64,000 bases of DNA from CALBPI01 sp942491885 (lineage in GTDB: Bacteria; Pseudomonadota; Gammaproteobacteria; Steroidobacterales; Woeseiaceae). The notes below the pieces were generated by a model, which worked only from the letters and a program-made list of their open reading frames with translations, ran no database searches and was not told the DNA's origin. Of this stretch, positions 16,265-24,941 are shown piece after piece. The stretch is from NCBI GenBank assembly GCA_942491885.1, contig CALOCQ010000008.1, positions 372,001-436,000 on the forward strand. The letters run 5' to 3'. Position numbers and translations under genes: made by a program. The first letter of the stretch is position 1, and every line of letters starts with the position of its first letter.

Positions 16265-18471
16265 CTGACACTTATCCGGCCATGGGTGAGCCGCCTCAGA
16301 CGCTGTTGCTCGCTATGGAGCAACTCATCAGCGGCGAGCGCAACATTGGCGAATTTCGCGATGAAATGCTCAACGTTCTCTACGAACAGCCGCAGACCGT
16401 TACCGCTATCCGCAGTCTCGTGGATGACTATGCGCGGCGTGGTCTGATCCCCGAGCAAATCCACCGCCTATTGAGTCGTGATATCGACAAGGTCACCAAC
16501 GAGGAGTTGCCGACGACACCGACCGAGTTCTCGTTCGAGGACGAATCGACCAACAGCCTGAACCGGACCGAGCCGACGTCTCCGCAAGAGGAACCTCTAG
16601 CCGAGTCCGCACCCACGCCGGCGCGGGTCAAGCGGCGCGCCGCCGCGCTCGATATTGGTAGCCTGCTGCGTGATCGCTTTGAGATCGTGGGACGTGCGCC
16701 CGGCGGTAGCATGGGTGTTGTCTACAAGGCGATTGACCGGCGTCTGGCGGAGGCAGAGGGTGGCCAGCCGTACGTGGCCATCAAGGTCCTCGCGCCCGGC
16801 TATGCGGGGCATGGCGGCGCGATGCGCGCGTTGCAGCAAGAGGCCGCCAAGGGTCGTTATCTGACGCACCGTAATATCGTCAGGTTCCTCGACCTTGATC
16901 GCTGCGACGGCCAGATATTTCTGGTCATGGAATGGTTGGAAGGTCGCGCACTCAGCGGCATCCTGAACGAGCGCCCCGGCGAGGCGCTGCCAAAACCTCT
17001 GGCATTGAAAATAATCAACGCCGTCGGCGACGCGCTCGCGCATGCACACAAGCTCGGCATAACGCATGCCGACGTCAAGCCCGGCAACATTATGATTCTG
17101 GCCGACGGCACGGTGAAACTACTGGACTTCGGCATCGCGCGGGCGCGAGGCGATCTGGCCGGCAAGACCATGGGATTCGATTCGAGCTTTCTGCAGGCGG
17201 CGACCCCTGCCTATGCAAGCCCGGATGTCCTGTCGGGTAAGGCGGCGCGGCCTCAGGACGATGTGTTTTCGCTGGCCTGTCTGGCCTATCGCTTGCTCAG
17301 CGGGCGACGTGTTTTCGGCGATAAGACTTCGCTGCAGGCGCGCGACGCCTCGACCCAGCCCGAACGCATTGATGGGCTCGAAGGGCGTCTTTGGCGGCCT
17401 TTGGAGGCAGCATTGTCGCTGGATTCAGAGCGTCGCACGCAGACCATTGAGCAATTCCTGATGGAGTTCGGTCTCGCACCCGAACAGCGCGATGGCGGCG
17501 GTGGTATGGGGCTTGGCGTCTGGTATGCCGCGGCGGCGCTCATCGTGTTACTTGCGCTCGCTATTCTGTCGCCGCGAATGAAGCAGGCTACGCGCGAGGC
17601 GCGCACACCGGTCGCGGTCACGCAACCCGCTGTTCAGGCACAGGGGCCAGCTTTACGTGAGGCTGAGACGCCGCCCCCCGAGGTGGCTTTTGAGGTCACC
17701 AATGCCGAGTTTGTCCGTTTGCCGGAAAGCGCACTTGCGCCGGCTGCAATCACGCTGTCTCTGCCGGCGACTGATTCGGTCGTGCCTGCCGTATTTGCGG
17801 AGTTGCGTTTAATGGAGGACGCCGGGCCGGCGACAATACGACTGTCGCGGAGCGGTTCCCTGGACGAAATTCTGCGCCTAAGGCTGACGCGAGAGGCCGC
17901 AAGTGAGGCGGTAGAGTTGATGGTCAGTGACAGTGTCGCGGTCGACGATGCGCCGATCCTGTTCGACGCGGGGCAGCGTAACTTTGATCTGGTCGTCGAG
18001 CATCGCGGAGACACGCGCGTTGAGCCGGACTATAGCCTCGACTTCAATCTCGCCAGTGTTGCCGACGGTGCGGTTCTGGCGCGCCTGTCGCTGCGGCTAC
18101 TGGATGACGACCGACAACGACTGGCCGCAGAATTACCGCCGGATACGGTCGGTTTCGCGGAGCCCGAAATCACCGTACGCGAAAACGAGACGGCCGCGCG
18201 CATCACCTTGTGGCGTTTTAATCAGCGCGCGAGCGAACTCACGGTTGGTTTTACGGTTTCTGACGACACTGCGATTGCCGGCGATGACTACCTGCCGCCG
18301 GTACAAACCAACGTCGAGTTCGGCCCCGGCGAAACGTCGGCAGTTTTGTATTTGCCGATTGTGCTGGACAACATCGTCGAGCCGATCGAAACATTCACGC
18401 TTACACTGGATATCGACAACGAAATCACGGGTGTTAATCCCGCGGTTGCGGTGCGTATACTCGACAATTAG
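16261..18471 (+). CDS. Membrane Ser/Thr protein kinase with C-terminal Calx-beta-like domain
   Basis: 736 residues. Residues 1-130 are helical then acidic, Pro/Thr-rich and disordered. A Hanks-type kinase follows: glycine loop GRAPGGSMGVVYKA (144-157), VAIK (K175), catalytic loop HADVKPGN (D271, N276; HAD replaces HRD, so a non-RD kinase), LLDFG (D289) and PAYASPDV in place of APE. A membrane helix is at about 417-437. The outer part (about 440-736) is beta-rich and ends in a Calx-beta-like repeat with ENETAARITL, DDTAIAGDDYLPP and FGPGETSAVLYLPI. The layout suggests an outer sensor and inner kinase, or anchoring. Overlaps the preceding gene by ATGA. Confidence 0.85.
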   Translation: MTDTYPAMGEPPQTLLLAMEQLISGERNIGEFRDEMLNVLYEQPQTVTAIRSLVDDYARRGLIPEQIHRLLSRDIDKVTNEELPTTPTEFSFEDESTNSLNRTEPTSPQEEPLAESAPTPARVKRRAAALDIGSLLRDRFEIVGRAPGGSMGVVYKAIDRRLAEAEGGQPYVAIKVLAPGYAGHGGAMRALQQEAAKGRYLTHRNIVRFLDLDRCDGQIFLVMEWLEGRALSGILNERPGEALPKPLALKIINAVGDALAHAHKLGITHADVKPGNIMILADGTVKLLDFGIARARGDLAGKTMGFDSSFLQAATPAYASPDVLSGKAARPQDDVFSLACLAYRLLSGRRVFGDKTSLQARDASTQPERIDGLEGRLWRPLEAALSLDSERRTQTIEQFLMEFGLAPEQRDGGGGMGLGVWYAAAALIVLLALAILSPRMKQATREARTPVAVTQPAVQAQGPALREAETPPPEVAFEVTNAEFVRLPESALAPAAITLSLPATDSVVPAVFAELRLMEDAGPATIRLSRSGSLDEILRLRLTREAASEAVELMVSDSVAVDDAPILFDAGQRNFDLVVEHRGDTRVEPDYSLDFNLASVADGAVLARLSLRLLDDDRQRLAAELPPDTVGFAEPEITVRENETAARITLWRFNQRASELTVGFTVSDDTAIAGDDYLPPVQTNVEFGPGETSAVLYLPIVLDNIVEPIETFTLTLDIDNEITGVNPAVAVRILDN

Positions 18472-18528
18472 ATGGTCAGGCATCGTTGGGTGTCGGCCAA
18501 ACCTGTATACCTGCGATAGAGGATTCGG

Positions 18529-20211
18529 ATGACTGATAAGGATAAGACGCGGCGCCACTCGGCGGTGATCGTGGACGGTGCCGCGCAGGCGCCAAGTCGG
18601 GCGATGTTGCGCGCCGTTGGTTTCACCGATCGCGACTTCACATTGCCGCAGGTCGGTATTGCGTCGACCTGGAGCATGGTGACGCCATGCAATATGCACA
18701 TCGACAAGCTGGCCGACGAGGTTCAGTCGGGTGTGGCAGGTGCCGGCGCCAAGCCCGTCCAGTTCAATACGATCAGTGTTTCTGACGGGATTTCGATGGG
18801 CACGCCGGGTATGCGCTACTCGTTGGTGTCGCGCGAGATTATCGCCGACTCTATTGAGGCTGTTTGTGGTGCGCAAGGCTTTGATGGCGTCGTGGCGATA
18901 GGCGGCTGCGACAAGAATATGCCGGGCTGTCTGATTGCATTGGCGCGGCTCAACCGGCCGGGCATATTTGTTTATGGCGGTACGATCAAGCCCGGGAAGA
19001 AACGCCGCGATATCGTTTCGGTATTCGAAGCGGTTGGTGCATTCGCCGGCGGCAGCATCGACGAGAAAGAGCTGCACGAAGTCGAACGCACCGCCATCCC
19101 CGGGCCGGGTGCATGCGGTGGCATGTATACCGCCAACACAATGGCCTCGGCGATCGAGGCGCTGGGTATGAGCTTGCCCGGCAGCTCGGCGCAGGAGGCC
19201 GTGTCGGGCGACAAGCTCAGCGACTGCAAGCAGGCAGGTGAAGCTGTTGTCGCGTTGCTGAAAAAGGACATCAGGCCGCGCGATATCATGACGCGCGAAG
19301 CGTTCGAAAACGCGATCACCGTTGTTATTGCGCTCGGCGGCTCGACCAATGCGGTGTTGCACTTGCTCGCGATGGCGCATGCCGTGGGCGTCGCGCTCGA
19401 GCTCGATGACTTCACCCGCATCGGTAAGAAGGTGCCGGTACTGTCCGATCTTAAACCTAGCGGCCACTATTCGATGTCAGAGCTGATCGCGATTGGCGGC
19501 ATTCGACCGTTGATGAAAACATTGCTTGATGCGGGTCTGCTGCACGGCGATTGCATCACCGTCACGACCAAAACACTGGCAGAGGATCTGGCGAATGTTG
19601 CGCCCTATCCGGATGAGCAGACGATTGTGCATGCACTCGACAATCCGATTAAGGCCGACAGCCACCTGGTGATCATGTACGGCAATATTGCCAGCGAAGG
19701 CGCGGTCGCCAAGATCACCGGTAAGGAAGGCCTGTCGTTCGAAGGCAAGGCGCGCACCTACGGTTCGGAAGAGGACGCACTACAAGCGATCCTCGACGGC
19801 GATGTGGTCGCAGGCGACGTTGTCGTGATCCGCTACGAAGGTCCGGTCGGCGGACCGGGGATGCGGGAAATGCTGAGCCCGACCGGGGCGATCATGGGTA
19901 AAGGTCTGGGCGACAAGGTTGCACTGATCACCGACGGTCGTTTTTCCGGTGGCAGTCACGGTTTCGTTGTTGGTCACGTCACGCCCGAGGCCGCTGTTGG
20001 CGGCGTCATTGCGTTGATTGAGGACGGCGATGCGATTCGTATTGATGCGCAGGCGAGGACCATCGACTTGCTGGTTGATGCCGCAGTCATTGAGGATCGG
20101 CGATCGCGTTGGCAGGCACCCGAGATTCGCGAGCGTCGCGGTGTTCTTGCGAAGTACGCGCGCAACGTGACATCAGCATCGCGCGGTGCCGTCACCGACA
20201 GCTTCGAATAG
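18529..20211 (+). CDS. ilvD: Dihydroxy-acid dehydratase
   Basis: A 560-residue iron-sulfur dehydratase for the third step of valine and isoleucine synthesis. IlvD/Edd signatures are present: GGCDKNMPGC with two cluster cysteines, PGACGGMYTANTM with another, GSTNAVLHL, and the C-terminal GRFSGGSHGFVVGHVTPEA. The length is that of the shorter ilvD branch rather than the roughly 615-residue E. coli form. First gene of a tight + operon: lysAC starts one base after its stop. The partner steps ilvC and leuACDB lie about 20 kb away on the other strand; ilvBN is not in the window. Confidence 0.95.
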   Translation: MTDKDKTRRHSAVIVDGAAQAPSRAMLRAVGFTDRDFTLPQVGIASTWSMVTPCNMHIDKLADEVQSGVAGAGAKPVQFNTISVSDGISMGTPGMRYSLVSREIIADSIEAVCGAQGFDGVVAIGGCDKNMPGCLIALARLNRPGIFVYGGTIKPGKKRRDIVSVFEAVGAFAGGSIDEKELHEVERTAIPGPGACGGMYTANTMASAIEALGMSLPGSSAQEAVSGDKLSDCKQAGEAVVALLKKDIRPRDIMTREAFENAITVVIALGGSTNAVLHLLAMAHAVGVALELDDFTRIGKKVPVLSDLKPSGHYSMSELIAIGGIRPLMKTLLDAGLLHGDCITVTTKTLAEDLANVAPYPDEQTIVHALDNPIKADSHLVIMYGNIASEGAVAKITGKEGLSFEGKARTYGSEEDALQAILDGDVVAGDVVVIRYEGPVGGPGMREMLSPTGAIMGKGLGDKVALITDGRFSGGSHGFVVGHVTPEAAVGGVIALIEDGDAIRIDAQARTIDLLVDAAVIEDRRSRWQAPEIRERRGVLAKYARNVTSASRGAVTDSFE

Positions 20212-20212
20212 C

Positions 20213-22870
20213 ATGAGCGAAGAAATCAGGTTCGATCTGTCGGCTGAACCTATCGCCGCGCCTCAGGGCGATGGACGTTGGGTCGTCATGAAATTCGGCG
20301 GCTCGAGTGTTGCGACGCTTGCCAACTGGCAGCGCATTGCGGAGCGCCTGCGTCAGCGACGTTCGGCCGGACTGCCTTTGCTTGTTGTTCACTCCGCTTT
20401 GCGTGGCGTCTCGGATCTCTTGCAGGAATCCTTGCTCGCGGCCGGTGCGGGCGATGGCAGTGAACAACGCTGCGTTGAGGATATTGTCGCGCTGCACCTG
20501 CAGCTCGCCGAAGAGATGCAACTCGACGCGCATGAGATCCTCGATGCGTATTTCACCGAACTGCGTCAGCTGCTGGCCGGTGTGCGGCTGGTGCGCGAGC
20601 TGACCCCACGTGTGTCGGCACGCGTCATGGCGCTTGGCGAGTTGATGTCGACGACGTTGTCAGCCGCATGGTTGGTGCAGCAGGGTTTGCCGGTCGTCTG
20701 GCGTGACGCGCGCGAATTGCTGGTTGCGCAGTCCGAACCGCAGGAGCGTCGCCAGTTTCTGAACGCGGTTTGTGACGATCAGCTGGCGCCGGCGTTCGAG
20801 AAGCTCCTCGACCCGCAGTTAATCAATGTCACGCAGGGGTTTATCGCGCGCAATGCACAAGGCGAAACGGTTCTGCTGGGGCGTGGCGGTTCCGATACCT
20901 CCGCGGCCTATTTTGCCGCCAAGCTCGGCGCGAGCCGGCTGGAGATATGGACCGATGTGCCGGGTATGTTCAGCGCAGACCCGCGTGTTATTCCTTCGGC
21001 AAGATTGCTGACTCGGTTGCACTACTCTGAAGCACAGGAAATTGCCTCGTCGGGCGGGTTGGTATTGCACCCGCGCTGCATCGGCCCGGTGCGCAAGCAG
21101 AATATTCCGTTGTTTATCCGCTGCACTTCTCAGCCGGATTTGCCCGGTACATTGATTGCCGCCGTGACCGGCGAGCCGGAGCCTTCGGTCAAGGCTATCG
21201 CGATGCGCCAGGGGATCACATTGATCTCAATGGAAGGTGTTGTGATGTGGCACGAGGTCGGGTTCCTCAGTCGCGTGTTTGATGTCTTCGCGCAGCACCA
21301 TGTCTCGGTCGACCTTGTATCGACGTCTGAAAGCAACGTGACGGTGTCCATCGACGATCGTGGCGAGGTACTCGGAGAAGACACGATCACTGCGCTGGTC
21401 GCGGCGTTATCGCGGTTCTGTCAGGTCAGGGTGATCGAGCATTGCGCGTCTGTCAGTCTGGTCGGGCGCAAGATACGTACCATCCTGCACAAGCTCGGTC
21501 CGGCACTCGAAGTGTTCGAGGAACAACGTATTCATCTGGTTTCGCAGGCCGCCAATGACCTGAATCTGACCTTCGTCGTTGACGAGGAGCAGGGCTACCG
21601 GCTGATCCAGAAGTTACACCCTTCCATTATCCGCCAGCGTCCGGGCGATACGGTTATTGGTGACACATGGGAGTCGCTGCAGCGCCCGGTCAGTGCGAAA
21701 CCGGAAACGCAGCCAAACTGGTGGCGGCAGCGACGCGATGAGTTGCTCGCGCTAATGGACGGACAGTCGTCGCGCTACGTCTACGATGCGGCGACCATTC
21801 AAGGCGCGATTGATCGGCTGTTAGCGCTCGGCAATGTCGACCAGGTCTTCTATGCGATGAAGGCCAACCCGAATCCGCAGGTACTGCGCCAGGTCTACGA
21901 CAGCGGGCTGGGGCTCGAATGCGTGTCGCCGGGTGAACTCGATAGAATTTTCGATCTGTTGCCGAATGTCGATGCTGGCCGGATTCTGTTCACACCTAAC
22001 TTTTCGCCGCGTGAAGACTATGAGGCGGGTTTTGCGCGTGGCGTTCATGTCACGCTCGACAATTTATTTCCACTGCGCGCGTGGCCCGAGGTGTTCCGCG
22101 GTCGTGAGGTGTTCATCCGTGTGGATCCGGGGCAGGGGCGTGGCCACCACGAACATGTGCGCACCGCTGGTGTTCATTCCAAATTTGGTGTGCCGCTGTT
22201 CGAGCTGGAGGCGTTTCGCGATCTCGCAAGCGCAGTTGATTGCACCGTCGTCGGTGTGCACGCCCATGCCGGCAGTGGTATTACGCAAGCCGATGCATGG
22301 CAACAAGTCGCTACTACACTGGCCGAGGCGGCCCGGTTATTCCCCGAAGTGCGCGCCATAGATATTGGCGGTGGGCTGGGCGTCGCCGAAAAGCCCGGCG
22401 ACCCTTCGCTGGATCTGGCCGCCTTTGATGCGTCGCTGTTACCACTTCGCGAAGCCTATCCGCAATATGCCTGGTGGATAGAGCCTGGGCGCTACCTGGT
22501 TGCCGAGGCCGGTGCGCTGCTATCGCGCGTCACTCAAACCAAAGGTAAGGGTGACATGCAGTACGTGGGCATTTCTACGGGTATGAACTCGCTCGTGCGC
22601 CCGGCGCTGTATGGCGCCTATCACGAGATCGTCAATCTGTCGCGCCTGGACGAGTCGCCGAGTGAGCTGGTTACCGTTGTCGGGCCTATTTGCGAAACAG
22701 GCGACAAGCTTGGCAGCGACCGGCTGATGCCACCCGCACAAGCGGGTGATGTCCTGCTCATCGCGAACACCGGCGCGTATGGCTACGCCATGGCCTCGAA
22801 TTACAACTTGCGTGACCCGGCTCCGGAGTATGTCCTCGAGGCGGCGCGTTCAACGAAAGATCAGGCTTAG
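20213..22870 (+). CDS. lysAC: Bifunctional aspartate kinase / diaminopimelate decarboxylase
   Basis: A fusion of 885 residues. The N-terminal part is aspartate kinase (KFGGSSVATLANWQ near residue 24, GRGGSDTSAAYFAAK, then two ACT-like regulatory domains, about 310-460). The C-terminal part (about 500-885) is PLP decarboxylase LysA, with YAMKANPNPQ (PLP Lys), GVHAHAGSGI and the IEPGRYLVAEAG segment. It holds the first and last enzymes of lysine synthesis on one chain, an arrangement known from Xanthomonas-type bacteria. The two ACT domains suggest feedback control. The ATG at 20213 was chosen because it lies one base after the ilvD stop and begins a normal N-terminus. Confidence 0.95.
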   Translation: MSEEIRFDLSAEPIAAPQGDGRWVVMKFGGSSVATLANWQRIAERLRQRRSAGLPLLVVHSALRGVSDLLQESLLAAGAGDGSEQRCVEDIVALHLQLAEEMQLDAHEILDAYFTELRQLLAGVRLVRELTPRVSARVMALGELMSTTLSAAWLVQQGLPVVWRDARELLVAQSEPQERRQFLNAVCDDQLAPAFEKLLDPQLINVTQGFIARNAQGETVLLGRGGSDTSAAYFAAKLGASRLEIWTDVPGMFSADPRVIPSARLLTRLHYSEAQEIASSGGLVLHPRCIGPVRKQNIPLFIRCTSQPDLPGTLIAAVTGEPEPSVKAIAMRQGITLISMEGVVMWHEVGFLSRVFDVFAQHHVSVDLVSTSESNVTVSIDDRGEVLGEDTITALVAALSRFCQVRVIEHCASVSLVGRKIRTILHKLGPALEVFEEQRIHLVSQAANDLNLTFVVDEEQGYRLIQKLHPSIIRQRPGDTVIGDTWESLQRPVSAKPETQPNWWRQRRDELLALMDGQSSRYVYDAATIQGAIDRLLALGNVDQVFYAMKANPNPQVLRQVYDSGLGLECVSPGELDRIFDLLPNVDAGRILFTPNFSPREDYEAGFARGVHVTLDNLFPLRAWPEVFRGREVFIRVDPGQGRGHHEHVRTAGVHSKFGVPLFELEAFRDLASAVDCTVVGVHAHAGSGITQADAWQQVATTLAEAARLFPEVRAIDIGGGLGVAEKPGDPSLDLAAFDASLLPLREAYPQYAWWIEPGRYLVAEAGALLSRVTQTKGKGDMQYVGISTGMNSLVRPALYGAYHEIVNLSRLDESPSELVTVVGPICETGDKLGSDRLMPPAQAGDVLLIANTGAYGYAMASNYNLRDPAPEYVLEAARSTKDQA

Positions 22871-22872
22871 AC

Positions 22873-23712
22873 ATGACGAATGAATCCTCCGGCTACCTGT
22901 TGGACACCTCCACGTTGGCGCGCACGGACGCCGACGGGCGTCGTCTTGTCGCGCTGGAGCCTCTGTTCTGGAATATGAATAGTGCGTTCGGCGGTTGGGT
23001 TGCTGCGATAGGCGTAGCCGCGACGCAGCACGATGCGCGTTATCGCGGTGAAGTCATCACCCAGAATGTGCAATTTCATTCCGCGGTTCGCAGCGAACAA
23101 TTGCTGGTCGACGTGGAATTGGTTGAGCGTCGCCGCACGATCGATTTCTGGAAGGTGAATATCGCCGATGCGCAGACACCGACACGGATACTGGCTGCGG
23201 CGACACTGATCGCCGGCGAACGCACGCCGACTAAGACCGGCTTTGAGGCCACGCACGAGCCGATGCGTGCGCAGGCGGATTGTTTCTCATTGCAGCGGAC
23301 CGAGCAGACGCCTGCCTGGCTCGATCACTTTGATATCTGGCTTGCCAAGGGGCGCCCGTTCAAAAAGAATCCGACGCCGGCGTCGGCGATCTATGTCCGC
23401 GAGTCGGATGGACGACCGATCGACGGCAAGGCGCTGGTCGCGATTGCCGACACGCCGATGCCAAGAACGTTTTTTACCGGTGATAGCCGACTGTTCGCGT
23501 CGACGATCGCGCTGTCGACGCATATCTACGCCAGCGACAGCGAGCTGCAAGCGTCGGGCAACGATTTTGTGCTGCTCGATACGCGCTGCCAGACCATTCG
23601 CCACTCGCTGTTGAATCAGGAGACCTACGTCTATCGCGCGGATGGTTTGCTGTTGGCGGCGAGCTATCAGACCGGATTGTTCCGAGAGGAGATCGCAAAT
23701 GAGCAGACTTAG
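22873..23712 (+). CDS. Acyl-CoA thioesterase family protein (double hotdog)
   Basis: A 279-residue protein resembling TesB-like double-hotdog thioesterases. FWNMNSAFGGWVAAIGVAA is the conserved entry of the first hotdog, and ITQNVQFHSAVRSEQLLVDV with FWKVNI its strands. The second half has the STHIYASD and YQTGLF segments. Acyl chain preference cannot be read. It begins 2 bases after lysAC and overlaps the dehalogenase gene by 14 bases, so it is in the ilvD-lysAC transcript. Its link with amino-acid synthesis is unclear. Confidence 0.78.
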   Translation: MTNESSGYLLDTSTLARTDADGRRLVALEPLFWNMNSAFGGWVAAIGVAATQHDARYRGEVITQNVQFHSAVRSEQLLVDVELVERRRTIDFWKVNIADAQTPTRILAAATLIAGERTPTKTGFEATHEPMRAQADCFSLQRTEQTPAWLDHFDIWLAKGRPFKKNPTPASAIYVRESDGRPIDGKALVAIADTPMPRTFFTGDSRLFASTIALSTHIYASDSELQASGNDFVLLDTRCQTIRHSLLNQETYVYRADGLLLAASYQTGLFREEIANEQT

Positions 23713-24634
23713 AAAGGTCGATGGTACGGCGATTTATCGGACGCCTGATCGCCGGTTTGAGAATCTGCCGGGCTATGGCTTCGAGTCACACTATTGCGAC
23801 GTGCAGGATGCACGGCTCGGCGCACTGCGTATGCACTACGTCGATGAAAATCCGGGCGGCGAGACGACCGTGCTGCTGTTGCACGGTGAGCCGAGTTGGT
23901 CGTATCTGTACCGAAAGATGATCCCGCCGCTGGTTGCGCAGGGGTATCGGGTAATTGCGCCGGACCTGATCGGCTTCGGGCGCTCGGACAAGCCCGCATC
24001 GATAGCGGATTACACCTATGCCGGGCATGTTTCCTGGATGCATGCCTTCGTGGATGCGCTGTCACTGGACAACATCAACCTGTTTTGCCAGGACTGGGGC
24101 GGGCTGATCGGCTTGCGCGTCGTCGCCGATACGCCGGGCAAGTTTTCGCGCCTGATCATTGCCAACACCGGGTTGCCGGAGGGCACACAGAAGCTACCGG
24201 CGGCGTTTGCAAAATGGCAGGCATTTGCGCGCTGGTCGCCGTACTTCCCGATCGGCAAGATTATCGATCGCGCCAGTGTGACGTTGCTCGACGATGCCGA
24301 GCGCGCGGCCTACGATGCGCCGTTTCCTTCGCGTCACTACAAGGCAGGGTCTCGCGCATTTCCATTGTTGGTGCCGAGCGAGCCCGATGACCCGGGTGCC
24401 GTCGCCAACCGCGCTGCATGGAAGGCCCTCGAGCAATTTGAAAAGCCCGTGTTAACGCTGTTCAGTGACAAGGACCCGGTAACCCGCGGCGGTGAGCAGA
24501 TGATCGAATCGCGCATACCCGGCGCAAAAGGGCAGGCGCACAAGAAGATGCACGGCGGCGGTCACTTTCTGCAGGAGGACGTCGGGCCGGAACTGGCAGA
24601 CGAGATGATTCGATTTATCCGTTCGACCGGTTAA
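23699..24634 (+). CDS. Haloalkane dehalogenase-like alpha/beta hydrolase (subfamily I type)
   Basis: A 311-residue hydrolase. HGEPSWSYLYRKMIPPL (oxyanion region, from residue 62), APDLIGFGRSDKP, and nucleophile motif CQDWGG with D132 directly followed by W133, the halide-stabilising Trp of dehalogenases, are seen. A second acid is likely in FSDKDPV and the catalytic His in HGGGHFLQED. The pattern closely resembles DhlA-type haloalkane dehalogenases, which replace a carbon-bound halogen with hydroxyl. Other alpha/beta hydrolases share the fold, so the substrate is inferred. The ATG at 23699 lies inside the previous gene; the longer upstream frame is an overlap artefact. Last gene of the ilvD operon. 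Confidence 0.85.
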   Translation: MSRLRKVDGTAIYRTPDRRFENLPGYGFESHYCDVQDARLGALRMHYVDENPGGETTVLLLHGEPSWSYLYRKMIPPLVAQGYRVIAPDLIGFGRSDKPASIADYTYAGHVSWMHAFVDALSLDNINLFCQDWGGLIGLRVVADTPGKFSRLIIANTGLPEGTQKLPAAFAKWQAFARWSPYFPIGKIIDRASVTLLDDAERAAYDAPFPSRHYKAGSRAFPLLVPSEPDDPGAVANRAAWKALEQFEKPVLTLFSDKDPVTRGGEQMIESRIPGAKGQAHKKMHGGGHFLQEDVGPELADEMIRFIRSTG

Positions 24635-24644
24635 CGTTGCGTCT

Positions 24645-24941
24645 CTAGCCGGCGCTATGTCGTGCGGCCAGCGTGCGATCAACATCACCGAGCGACAGAC
24701 CGCGCAGTCGCAACAACACGCTCAGGTGATAGAGCAGGTCGGCCGCCTCACCACACAAGGCCTCATCGCTGTCGGCGCTTGCCGCCGCCAATGCCACCTC
24801 GAGGCCTTCTTCGCCGACTTTCTGCGCGACGCGCACGATACCGGACGCCGCGAGTCTTGCCGTATAGCTCGACGTCTCATCGCCCGCCGCGAGACGTTCG
24901 TCGACGATGCTTTCAAGTGATTGCAGAAATTCGAGACTCAT
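24645..24941 (-). CDS. hisE: Phosphoribosyl-ATP pyrophosphohydrolase
   Basis: 98 residues, all-alpha HisE with VAQKVGEEGLEVALAA (metal-binding EExxE-type motif) and EAADLLYHLSVLLRLRG. It removes pyrophosphate from phosphoribosyl-ATP in step 2 of histidine synthesis. In E. coli this domain is fused to HisI; here it stands alone and no HisI cyclohydrolase domain follows or precedes it in the operon. Its ATG overlaps the hisF stop (ATGA). Last gene of the his operon, ending 10 bases from the convergent dehalogenase gene. Confidence 0.93.
   Translation of the reverse strand: MSLEFLQSLESIVDERLAAGDETSSYTARLAASGIVRVAQKVGEEGLEVALAAASADSDEALCGEAADLLYHLSVLLRLRGLSLGDVDRTLAARHSAG

Noticed and set aside
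18133..19467. A long open frame on the - strand (444 codons) across the kinase and ilvD genes
   Set aside because: It is antisense to two well-supported genes, has a His/Arg-rich composition typical of shadow frames in GC-rich DNA and shows no family motif.
24645..24941. HisE as a HisIE fusion
   Set aside because: The 98-residue protein has only the pyrophosphohydrolase helices; no cyclohydrolase cysteines or added domain.
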